DNA of 64,000 bases, taken from contig NZ_BMJA01000002.1 of the NCBI RefSeq assembly GCF_014642835.1, forward strand, positions 1,178,867 through 1,242,866, written 5' to 3'. This document shows positions 56,948 to 64,000 of the stretch, one piece after another. This DNA is from Dyella nitratireducens (GTDB lineage Bacteria > Pseudomonadota > Gammaproteobacteria > Xanthomonadales > Rhodanobacteraceae). The notes below the pieces were generated by a model that saw nothing but the letters and a program-made list of their open reading frames with translations, searched no databases and was not told the origin of the DNA. Both the position numbers and the translations under genes were made by a program. Every line of letters begins with the position of its first letter. Position 1 is the stretch's first letter.

Positions 56948-58150
56948 ATGCCCTTACAGGTAAGTCAGATCGCAGCCCCACAAGAACCATTCGATCGAAT
57001 AAGTGCCATTGATATTTTGCGTGGCATCGCCTTGTTCGGCGTGCTGATGGTCAATCTCGTCACGGAGTTCCGCGTCGACGTCTTTCAACAATTTCTACCC
57101 ACGACAAGTCCGGCGTCTGAAATGGATCATTACGTCGAAACGGGAGTCGGCGTCTTTCTGGAATTGAAAGCCTTTGCCTTGTTCTCGTTCCTGTTCGGCG
57201 TTGGTTTGGCCATCCAATTTGAACGTCTTGCTAAAACTCAACGGCGGTTAGTCTTGTTGGTTCGGCGACTCGTCGTGCTCTTGGGGTTTGGCCTCATCCA
57301 CTTCTACTTGATTTGGAACGGGGACATTCTGACCGAATATGCGCTGATCGGTTTGATTGCACTCCCCATGCTTTACCTCTCCAACGTGTGGTTAGCGACG
57401 ATTGCGTTGCTCCTCTTGGCCTTTTACATGGGTCTGCCGCATTCCTTGTCGCCTGACTTCTTTTGGCCTTCAACCGAGTGGCTTCAACAGCATGTGGAAG
57501 AGGCAAACCGCGTGTACGCGTCGGGCAGCTATGCAGAGATTCTAAAATTCAGTTGGCAGGAAATTCCTCATATTGTTCCACTCCATCTCGCGATAGCGTC
57601 CCGAACGTTGGCACTTTTCTTGTTGGGAGCTGTGGCGTGGCGAACGGGGTTGCTCCGTCAGCCGAAGCGCCATCAAGCGTTGCTTGTGGGTTTGATGGTG
57701 TTTGGCCTTTTGGTGGGCAGTGCGTTGAACTTGCTTGAAGCGGTAGGGCCTCATTCAACGTGGATCGGCGTGGCGCGCACACTTGATGGCTTGGCGCCAC
57801 TGAGCCCGGTGATCCTGGCCATGGGTTACATGAGTGCAGTGATCGTCCTGGTTTCGTTCACGCCGGCCCGCGGTGTCCTCTCCGTTTTCGGTCCTCTCGG
57901 GCGCATGGCCTTTACCAACTACCTCATGCAGTCGCTAATCTTCTGCGGAATCTTTTATGGCTACGGGCTGGGTTATTTCGGAAAGTTAGGCGCCACCAGT
58001 ACATTGATCCTTGGCGTAGCGGTTTATGCGATACAGATCGTGATCAGCATTCGATGGTTAGAACGTTACCGATTCGGGCCCGTAGAATGGCTATGGCGCA
58101 CCTTGATGTACGGCACTCGCCAGCCCTTCGCGCAATTTAGAACTATTTGA
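56948..58150 (+). CDS. DUF418 family membrane protein (YeiB-like)
   Basis: A 400-residue polytopic protein. RISAIDILRGIALFGVLMVNLV at residues 17-38 is the family's N-terminal signature, KAFALFSFLFGVGLAIQFERL follows, and the C-terminal DUF418 domain (about 230-390) includes GPLGRMAFTNYLMQSLIFCGIFYGYGLG and RFGPVEWLWRTLMYG. The family is distantly related to acyltransferase 3 and heparan acetyltransferase-like proteins; no reaction is proven. It stands between dispersed repeats as a single gene. Codon use looks closer to the GC-rich core genes than to the preceding cluster. Confidence 0.85.
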   Translation: MPLQVSQIAAPQEPFDRISAIDILRGIALFGVLMVNLVTEFRVDVFQQFLPTTSPASEMDHYVETGVGVFLELKAFALFSFLFGVGLAIQFERLAKTQRRLVLLVRRLVVLLGFGLIHFYLIWNGDILTEYALIGLIALPMLYLSNVWLATIALLLLAFYMGLPHSLSPDFFWPSTEWLQQHVEEANRVYASGSYAEILKFSWQEIPHIVPLHLAIASRTLALFLLGAVAWRTGLLRQPKRHQALLVGLMVFGLLVGSALNLLEAVGPHSTWIGVARTLDGLAPLSPVILAMGYMSAVIVLVSFTPARGVLSVFGPLGRMAFTNYLMQSLIFCGIFYGYGLGYFGKLGATSTLILGVAVYAIQIVISIRWLERYRFGPVEWLWRTLMYGTRQPFAQFRTI

Positions 58151-58152
58151 AC

Positions 58153-58214
58153 CTGCTTTCGATCCAAAGTAGACGTTAGGGCAAATCGATTAGAGAGAGT
58201 TATCGAGGCTAGGA
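58153..58214. repeat. Dispersed palindromic repeat, copy 4 (degenerate)
   Basis: CTGCTTTCGATCCAAAGTAGACG immediately follows the DUF418 stop and is a decayed version of the palindrome; ATCGATTAG...GTTATCGAGGCTAGG at 58186-58213 is the second half. Position right after a stop codon resembles a transcription terminator or mRNA-stabilising hairpin. The following 226 bases hold no gene. Confidence 0.6.
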
Positions 58215-58440
58215 CGGAGATGCTTTTGGCACGGGGAGAAGTGCCGGCGGCGTACTGCCAACCAGACTGCATTCAAAAGCCAAAATACCTTCTCAATAGT
58301 GGTCGAAAGCTTGCTACGCGCCCGCAGCTCTATTGATTGCTCCTGCGTCATCTTTATTGGCAACTCATTGGCGGTGGAAAAGTTTGGCCAATGAAGCCAA
58401 ACAACTTGCCGGCACGAGGCCGTCCACAGTGTTCGTCAAA

Positions 58441-59091
58441 CTAATCGGACTGTCTCTTTATTACCAACACAGATTTTGACCGATAGAAAACCATATTTAT
58501 CCTGATGTGATCAAATTCATCAAAGACTTGGTACTTGAACACATCCTGATGCTCACCATGGACTTGAGAGCTTCTCATATCCTCATCCATCAATTTGCAA
58601 ATATTTTCGAAAGTTTTATGTATCTCCGGAGGCGCGTCGTTAACGATTCCAAGGAAGATCGGATGGACGACAATAGTTCCCGTAAGCTTCCTCAATCCAC
58701 GGTGATGGTGATAGTAGATTCCTCGCGCCACCTTACCTAACGCTTCATCGAGAATATCTTCATCAACAGGCGCGGTCTTGCCTATGGTTAGGCCCTCTTG
58801 GGTTCGTTCCATACCAAAACGATGAAGGGACGTTTCCGGATTCTTTGCATGCCTAATGACAGATCTGATAGTTCCTCCCCTAACATCTTTTGGTACACCC
58901 TCGGCGACGGAGGTCAAGATGAACTTCAAGTACTCATCAGCACTAGATTTCGCCTGATTGTGCGTAGTGCACGAAGGAACAATGATCGGTCGAAGAGTGG
59001 CGAACGTGCCCGATTGGAATAGCGCCTTGGGAGGGACATGGTCGCCTTGACCAATGGCCCTTTCATCGCAGCAGTAACAGGATGTGCTCAC
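58441..59091 (-). CDS. HNH-like zinc-binding protein of unknown function
   Basis: A 216-residue protein. CYCCDERAIGQGDHVPPKALF and IVPSCTTHNQAKSSADEYL form a treble-clef/HNH-like arrangement: Cys-x-x-Cys, an Asp-His pair and a Cys-x-x-His-Asn. This resembles HNH nucleases of small defence or mobile systems. The C-terminal 130 residues (KVARGIYYHHHRGLRKL, FDEFDHIRINMVFY) are unassigned. GTG at 59091 is chosen because GGGGAG lies six bases before it; an in-frame TTG at 59124 would lengthen it by 11 residues but lacks a ribosome-binding site. It is A+T-rich and stands alone between repeats. Confidence 0.6.
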   Translation of the reverse strand: MSTSCYCCDERAIGQGDHVPPKALFQSGTFATLRPIIVPSCTTHNQAKSSADEYLKFILTSVAEGVPKDVRGGTIRSVIRHAKNPETSLHRFGMERTQEGLTIGKTAPVDEDILDEALGKVARGIYYHHHRGLRKLTGTIVVHPIFLGIVNDAPPEIHKTFENICKLMDEDMRSSQVHGEHQDVFKYQVFDEFDHIRINMVFYRSKSVLVIKRQSD

Positions 59092-59163
59092 CAAATACTC
59101 CCCATTTATAATTGGCGAATTCAATCATGGCTTTCATGTTTGAGAAAACTTAGTTTACCTGTA

Positions 59164-59258
59164 TGTCCGTTCTTGGCCGAAAGCAGAGGCCAGGGCAGGG
59201 TGATTAGTCTGTGTTATCGGTGGTAGGGCGGTTGTCCGTTTTCGACCCAAAGCGGACA
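59164..59258. repeat. Dispersed palindromic repeat, copy 5 (complete unit)
   Basis: A full composite unit: TGTCCGTTCTTGGCC...AAGCAGAGG at 59164-59189, TGATTAG...GTGTTATCGGTGGTAGG in the middle and TGTCCGTTTT...AAAGCGGACA at 59233-59258. It fills the gap between the HNH-like gene and the amidase stop. Confidence 0.75.
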
Positions 59259-59306
59259 CCTCGGTCCTTCCAGCCGGAAAGGGTCAGACAATTAGATGAC
59301 CGTGGC

Positions 59307-60767
59307 TTAGAGATTCAAGACGGCCTCTACTCGGCGAGCCAAGCTCAGCATGGCGCGGTCGCTTTGTAAGGGGCCATCGAGCTCCAGGCCGATAGGAAGA
59401 CCATTTCCTGACAAACCTATCGGCAGGTTGATGCCCGGTAAACCGACGCTGCTTGCTGACACCGTGTTGATCGCCAGCGAGAGATCGGTGACTTCCTTGC
59501 CTCCAATGACAAACTTTTTCTGCTGATCGATCAGCGGTGCCGTGCATGGCGTGGCTGGCTGGAGAATGGCCATAGCTCCTTGCGCGGCAAATACTTTGTC
59601 CAGTCGGCGCTGAATTTCCGGGCGAGTGATAGACAGCGCTGTTTGATAGGTTTCGCGGGATATCGCGCCACCGCCTCCAGGCAACACCATGTATCCCCAG
59701 ATCTCTTGCAACTCCGGACTTAGAGCCTGATGGATCTCATCAAACGTCGCTGGTATCTGATGACTACGGAGAAACTCTGTCAGTGCGCCCATGGTTTCGT
59801 GAAAGAAAATGGGCCACGTTGCGGAATGGACGAGGGAGCCATAGTCGTCACCAAGATCTACCTCGATAACTTCAGCGCCTGCGTCTCGAAGCTGGCGTAA
59901 CGACTCACGGAAGCGCGCTTCAACCTCGGCATCGACCAGGTCGAGGGAATGGCGAGGTGCATAGGCCAGTCGGGTGCCTCTCAGGTCATGCACTAGCTTG
60001 AATGATTCTTCGGAGCCGTCGCCTGTTACGACTTGGTCTACAAGCTGGATATCTTCAACGCTGCGTGCGAATACGCCGGTCGTGTCGAGAGTATGGGAAA
60101 CGGGCGCCACCCCGTTGCGAGGCCAGCGACCTGTCGTCGGTTTGAAGCCTACCACCCCGACAAGAGATGCGGGCACGCGGATTGAGCCCACGGTGTCACC
60201 GCCCAAAGAAGCGGGGACAATGTTTGCGCCCACGGACGCCGCTGATCCGCTTGAAGATCCACCTGGCACGCGATCATGCGCGTGTGGATTCTCCACTTGA
60301 CCGAAGCTTCCGTTGGCGCCCGTTAGCCCGAAGGACATCTCAACCAAGTTGTTCTTCCCAAACACCAATGCCCCCGCGTCCTTGATCGCGCGAACGGCAT
60401 CCGCATCCTCCTTTGGCACGAAGTGACGAAGGGCACTAACCCCGAAACTTGTTGCCAAGCCCTTCGTCAGGTAACTGTCCTTCACTCCGATCGGAACACC
60501 CAAGAGGGGGGATGTCACGCCGGCAGCGCGCGCTTTGTCTGCGTCCCTAGCAGCAGCGAGCACTTTGGCTTCATCAATGCTGATGAAAGCATTGAGATCG
60601 GCATGCTCACGTGCGCGTTGCAGTAGCGCCAACGTGTAGCTCTCGGAGGTAACTTCGCCGCGCCTGATGGCGGACGCTGCCTCCACGAGTCCTAGCGTGC
60701 TTAAGTCTGTCGCGCCTGTTGGCGCAGAACGGCTGGATACATCGGTGCCGGCGATTTTCTCGTTCAT
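59307..60767 (-). CDS. Amidase-signature hydrolase (IaaH-like)
   Basis: A 486-residue amidase. Lys96 in GVPIGVKDSYL, the cis-Ser in GGSSSGSAASV (169-179) and the nucleophile Ser195 in GGDTVGSIRVPAS form the Ser-cisSer-Lys triad. A Val replaces the second Gly of the usual DTGGSIR. Members hydrolyse amides such as indole-3-acetamide, mandelamide or aryl amides; substrate is not predictable. ATG at 60767 follows GGAGAGG eight bases upstream; an upstream ATG at 60785 is unlikely. Although it lies downstream of the MarR-hydrolase pair in the same direction, a 247-base gap separates them. Confidence 0.88.
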   Translation of the reverse strand: MNEKIAGTDVSSRSAPTGATDLSTLGLVEAASAIRRGEVTSESYTLALLQRAREHADLNAFISIDEAKVLAAARDADKARAAGVTSPLLGVPIGVKDSYLTKGLATSFGVSALRHFVPKEDADAVRAIKDAGALVFGKNNLVEMSFGLTGANGSFGQVENPHAHDRVPGGSSSGSAASVGANIVPASLGGDTVGSIRVPASLVGVVGFKPTTGRWPRNGVAPVSHTLDTTGVFARSVEDIQLVDQVVTGDGSEESFKLVHDLRGTRLAYAPRHSLDLVDAEVEARFRESLRQLRDAGAEVIEVDLGDDYGSLVHSATWPIFFHETMGALTEFLRSHQIPATFDEIHQALSPELQEIWGYMVLPGGGGAISRETYQTALSITRPEIQRRLDKVFAAQGAMAILQPATPCTAPLIDQQKKFVIGGKEVTDLSLAINTVSASSVGLPGINLPIGLSGNGLPIGLELDGPLQSDRAMLSLARRVEAVLNL

Positions 60768-61014
60768 AAGTCCTCTCCAGAACATAAAGGATGTGCCCTT
60801 GTAGGGCCCGCTCAGGGCGGTATCGCACGGCCATTACGATCACTATCTAGGGCGACGCGATGGGCCGTTCGTCAGAAGCGGCCCCGTATGCCATGCAACA
60901 ACTGCCAATCGGCCGACCAGTCCACGAAAGGGTTTGGAAGCCTCATGTTGTGGTACGGAACGGGTCAACTTTGGCGGACCTGTTTCGGCCTTGCGCTGTC
61001 GACAGCAATAGTCG

Positions 61015-61905
61015 TCAGAGAAACGATTCGCGGATCTCGGCGATCACCAACTTCGGATCCTGGCTGTGGGCGTAATGGCCGATCCCGGTCAGTTCTTTGA
61101 ATTCGACGCCGAGCCGCTCGGCCAGTTCTTCGCCCATTGCCTTCACGATGTAAGGGTCGAGCTCGCCCCATACCACCTTCACGTTGGCCTTCATTTCTCC
61201 CAGCCGTTGCTCGAAATAGTTTTCGTCGCGCGTGAAGTGCAAGTAATAGTGATAGAAGGCGTCCATTGTCGTCATGCCGCTGTGGTTCCAGCTCCGGGCC
61301 ATGTCGTCTTTGAACTCGCGAGCCACGTCGAATTGCGCTTCCGGTGGTAGTCCAGCTCCAAAGCCCTTGCCTTCGACGACACCCTCCCATGCGGCGTTTC
61401 GAGCGTCGCGGATCTGATCGGCCATCGGCTTCATCTTCAGATCGCGCAGCATGGGGTGCATAAGATCGGGTCGGTCGAACGGCGCGAAATCGCCGACGAT
61501 GATTCGGCGCGCGACGTCGGGTTCATCTAGCGCGAGGAGGAGCGTTGGCAGCGCGCTGATGTCGGTGGCGTAGATGGTGAGGGTCGAGCGATCTATTCCA
61601 GCTGCGGCGATATATTGCCCAAGGAGCTTTGCGTACGTGCGCGGCGCATAGTCGAAGTTTTCGACGGCAGGCCGTGACGAGAGCCCATAACCCGGCCAGT
61701 CGAACGTGTGAACGTCATAGTCGTCAGCGAGGGCGCGCGCGACCTCGGGCCACGCATAAATTGTTTCGGGGAACCCATGCAGCAGAATCACCGTGCCCTT
61801 GGGCTGTTCCGCATGGACCACCATGCGGCGGACCGAGATGCCGCTGTCGAGTTCGATCATGTCGATTTCGGTCTTCGGCTTCGTTTGGATGTTCGTGTCA
61901 GTCAT
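61015..61905 (-). CDS. Alpha/beta hydrolase with an aspartate nucleophile (epoxide hydrolase/dehalogenase-like)
   Basis: A 296-residue alpha/beta hydrolase. The oxyanion loop HGFPE is at 43-47 and FDWPGYGLSSRP at 68-79. The nucleophile elbow reads YATDISA (Asp115) instead of GxSxG, as in epoxide hydrolases and haloalkane dehalogenases, which use Asp. VVWGELDPYI and GIGHYAHSQDP supply the acid and the catalytic His. The elbow has Ala before the Thr rather than Gly, which is unusual. It is preceded by a perfect TTGTATATACAA palindrome and the MarR-type gene, so it is probably induced by a small hydrophobic ligand. Confidence 0.85.
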   Translation of the reverse strand: MTDTNIQTKPKTEIDMIELDSGISVRRMVVHAEQPKGTVILLHGFPETIYAWPEVARALADDYDVHTFDWPGYGLSSRPAVENFDYAPRTYAKLLGQYIAAAGIDRSTLTIYATDISALPTLLLALDEPDVARRIIVGDFAPFDRPDLMHPMLRDLKMKPMADQIRDARNAAWEGVVEGKGFGAGLPPEAQFDVAREFKDDMARSWNHSGMTTMDAFYHYYLHFTRDENYFEQRLGEMKANVKVVWGELDPYIVKAMGEELAERLGVEFKELTGIGHYAHSQDPKLVIAEIRESFL

Positions 61906-61930
61906 CTGTATTCTCCGGAGTTTAATTTGA

Positions 61931-61942
61931 TTGTATATACAA
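61931..61942. promoter_or_regulatory. MarR-type operator upstream of the hydrolase gene
   Basis: TTGTATATACAA is a perfect 12-base palindrome, extended on both sides as ATTGTATATACAACAT. It lies 26 bases before the hydrolase start and 13 bases after the regulator stop. A near copy precedes the marR-like gene, which supports it being the regulator's binding site. Confidence 0.7.
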
Positions 61943-61955
61943 CATAAAAAGCAAC

Positions 61956-62420
61956 TTATTCAGCGAGATCGTCTAGCGGCAGACTGTCCGCCACGCCGAT
62001 CAGGGCATCCGCACCTTCTTTGCCGAGTACCTTTCGTGCTTCTGCCTGTGCCGCGCGCCATCTTGGCGCCGCCGCAGCCAGCAGTTCACGACCGGCCTTC
62101 GATAGGATGATCGGTCGACTGCGGCCTTCTGCCGCGAGCTCCTTGACCCATCCTTCCTTGAGCAAAAGCGCGAGGTTACGCGTCAAGGTCGATCGATCCT
62201 GATAATTGGCTCGCCCAATCTCGGCGCGGCTCGCGCCGTCCAGCTTCGCAATTGTCGCCAGCAGCGAAACCTGAGCCGACCCGACCCCCAGGGGCCGCAT
62301 CTCTTGATCGTAAATATTGGTGACGACGCGCGAGATCCGGCGTGTACGCGTTAGCAAGCATTCGCGAACCACTTCGTCCACGAAGGCTGCATTGGCGGAT
62401 GTGATTTCAGCGTTCTTCAT
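61956..62420 (-). CDS. MarR-family transcriptional regulator
   Basis: A 154-residue winged-helix regulator. The DNA-binding part is VSLLATIAKLDGASRAEIGRANYQDRSTLTRNLALLLKEGWV, with the recognition helix RSTLTRNLALL, and the wing EGRSRPIILSKAGRELL. Flanking helices form the dimerisation core. ATG at 62420 (MKNAEITSANAAF) was preferred to ATGs at 62447 and 62450, since those lie on top of the second operator. It is immediately upstream of the alpha/beta hydrolase in the same direction and should repress both genes. Confidence 0.88.
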   Translation of the reverse strand: MKNAEITSANAAFVDEVVRECLLTRTRRISRVVTNIYDQEMRPLGVGSAQVSLLATIAKLDGASRAEIGRANYQDRSTLTRNLALLLKEGWVKELAAEGRSRPIILSKAGRELLAAAAPRWRAAQAEARKVLGKEGADALIGVADSLPLDDLAE

Positions 62421-62432
62421 GAGCTCAGTATG

Positions 62433-62444
62433 GTGTATATGCAA
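62433..62444. promoter_or_regulatory. Second MarR-type operator, upstream of the regulator gene
   Basis: Read on the minus strand, TTGCATATACAC at 62433-62444 matches ten of twelve positions of the hydrolase operator TTGTATATACAA. It lies 13 bases before the chosen start, as expected for autorepression. Confidence 0.55.
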
Positions 62445-62481
62445 CATCATGTCAAGGGGCGACCGACACCGCCACGGCGAA

Positions 62482-62545
62482 TGTCCGTTTTCGACCCAAA
62501 GCAGACGTTATGGCACACCGACTAGCCTGTGTTATCGCGGGTAAG
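62482..62545. repeat. Dispersed palindromic repeat, copy 6
   Basis: TGTCCGTTTT...AAAGCAGACG (62482-62507) is followed by CCGACTAGCCTGTGTTATCG and CGGGTAAG to 62545. It lies in the 320-base gap between the MarR gene and the last rightward gene. The rest of that gap has no visible gene; the start at 62741 is preceded by a weak GTAGGG. Confidence 0.7.
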
Positions 62546-62740
62546 CCAGGATGAAACTTGTCGATAGAGGTCAAAACACATCCTTTTTTGCCACTTTTAT
62601 TTGCGCGCAGACAGCCCACAACTTCACTGCTCCGTAAGGAAATGCGCCCTCATTAGCTGTAACTCTATTGAGAGTGGCCCTGGCACGTTCATTGCTCCGC
62701 CCTTGAAAGGCTTACTTTGAAATCATCAAGTAGGGCATTA

Positions 62741-64000
62741 TGAGCAACGGTCAACAAGTCGCTGAATCTCGAAATAGAGCAGAACGTGGGGGTTTCGCGC
62801 CACGCGACACGCGCCAAATCCAATTGACGCCCAATCGATATCATCGGCTGCTGCAAGTCATCGGTCGGCTACAGCCAGGCGCAGGTGGGGATGCTTTACA
62901 AAGCGCGCAGGCGGTTGCGATTGACTGGTTGCGCAATCGCAAGCAATGGAATATTTCCGACGCGCAGGCGAGCGGTGGTGTTCCGCTTGAAGTAGAGATC
63001 GAAGAAAGCACCCGCTCGTTGCTCATCGAGTCCGCGCCTGGTCTTTGGGCAATCCGACTCAATGATCCGTGTGGCCAAATTCCAGGGCGCCAGTGGCGCG
63101 TGGAATTGGTTCTTGTCGACATGAACGATGGCAACGGGCCGGCGTTTGGGTGTTCCCTCAGCGTGCTGGTGCCTTCCGGCATCGATGAAGTGCTCGTTAC
63201 GCCCGGCATTCCTGCGGTAGTAGGAATGTTGGCCAAGTCCCATGGGCTGTCCGATGGCGGGTTCAAACTCGACGGCACAGTTTGGGAAGTGGATCGTCCC
63301 GCGGACGTCGATCGATTAATCGCCTTTATCGAAACGCCCGCGCGAATGGTTCCTGTCGTTGCGGTTAGCGTGCCCCGGAACGATGGGAGTTTTGTGGAGC
63401 CTGCAGAGATTGCGCGTGCACTGGCAGGACTTGCTCTGGTGGTCACGTTATCCGCAGACGCAGCGCAGGAAGTGACTGCGCGTTACGGGCGCGCTCTGGG
63501 TGTATTTGGCAACGCAGTGCGGATGTATCGCGTCGGTTTTGACCCAGATGTCGATGCGTGGCATCGCCACCCCCTATACGTCGCAAGCAGTTGGGAGCGG
63601 CGCATCAGAGCGGTGACTAAAATTCTGCAGTTCGACGCAATGGCAGACAGCGTCAGTGTTCGCGATGAAAATCGAGACATCCCCAGTTTCAGTGTCATTC
63701 GCCGAATTGCCTCCGAGCAACGAATCCAAGCGGCGCTAAAGAACCGTCAGACGGATGCCGAGGCATTCGAAGAGCTGGCAGCTGCTGTTTCGAGATTTCA
63801 AGCGCAAGCCGACGAGTGGCAGCGCATGGCACTCGATGAAGAGGAGAGCGCCAAACAAGCCGTTCAAGCGCAGCGTGAAACGAAGATTCGTCTCTACCAG
63901 CTGGGGGCCCGCATTGAAGCCTTAGAAGCTCAGCTGCGTGAATGTGGTGGAAACAGTCGCGAGGCCAATCCAACTTCGTTCGAGGATTTACGCGAATGGG
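62741..64000 (+). CDS. Large hypothetical protein, partial (runs off the right edge)
   Basis: The plus strand is open from ATG 62741 to the window end: 420 residues with no stop. It starts MSNGQQVAESRNRAERG. Residues 60-180 form an alpha/beta domain (VAIDWLRNRKQWNISD, SLLIESAPGLWAIRLNDP). A second part, VPVVAVSVPRNDGSFVEPAEIARALAGLALVVTLSADAA, then TARYGRALGVFGNAVRMYRVGFDP, follows, and a coiled coil begins near residue 335 (AAVSRFQAQADEWQRMALDEEES). I do not recognise a named family. The design (nucleotide-sensing-like core plus long coiled coil) is similar to structural ATPase or defence proteins. The C-terminal part is missing, so no function is claimed. Confidence 0.65.

Overview
The window looks like a high-GC gammaproteobacterial chromosome, most likely a xanthomonad relative of the Rhodanobacteraceae type (Dyella/Luteibacter-like). 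That placement is an inference from the PEP-CTERM-type exopolysaccharide genes, an autotransporter with an extended signal peptide, lipoprotein and two-component genes typical of that group, and families of extragenic palindromes; no rRNA or tRNA is present to settle it. Roughly the first 40 kb is uniformly GC-rich. From about 40.4 kb to 47 kb and from about 48.5 kb to 59 kb the DNA is visibly richer in A+T and carries transposition genes, pseudogenes and dispersed repeats, so the right half reads as accessory DNA.

Region 1 (1-27.1 kb, almost all leftward) combines an exopolysaccharide locus with a large assembly line. UDP-sugar dehydrogenase, UDP-sugar 4-epimerase, GMC oxidoreductase and an EpsB_2-type initiating sugar transferase lie on the right. 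A JmjC/cupin oxygenase, an A-T-KS-AT-ACP-aminotransferase megasynthase and a C-A-T-C-A*-T NRPS follow, and then polysaccharide deacetylase, Wzy/O-antigen-ligase-like protein, CapK/PaaK-like adenylate-forming enzyme and a GT4 glycosyltransferase, the last four coupled by stop-start overlaps. The second adenylation domain of the NRPS has lost most core motifs and no thioesterase is present, so the chemistry is not ordinary. A J-domain membrane protein and a lipoprotein interrupt the row.

Region 2 (27.4-40.4 kb, mainly rightward) has a LuxR-type response regulator coupled to a sensor kinase with a lipobox, a 2605-residue glycine-rich autotransporter, a sulfotransferase, and a convergent GH76 glycosidase.

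Region 3 (40.4-47.1 kb) is mobile DNA: small regulators, a twice-frameshifted exonuclease pseudogene, an array of short repeats, and a complete tniA-tniB-tniQ transposition operon with an intact DDE triad.

Region 4 (47.3-64 kb) holds two membrane acyltransferase/DUF418 proteins, three small secreted proteins, and a compact set that I consider the best candidate for an undescribed system: a 115-residue peptide with an Asp/Asn/His-rich, three-cysteine tail, a YcfD-type JmjC oxygenase, a sulfotransferase overlapping it, and an ABC exporter. It resembles a RiPP or modified signalling-peptide cluster with hydroxylation and sulfation chemistry. An HNH-like protein, an amidase, an epoxide-hydrolase-like enzyme under a MarR regulator with visible operators, and a truncated coiled-coil protein at the right edge complete the window. 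A dispersed palindromic repeat occurs at six intergenic loci here and was not seen in the first 47 kb.
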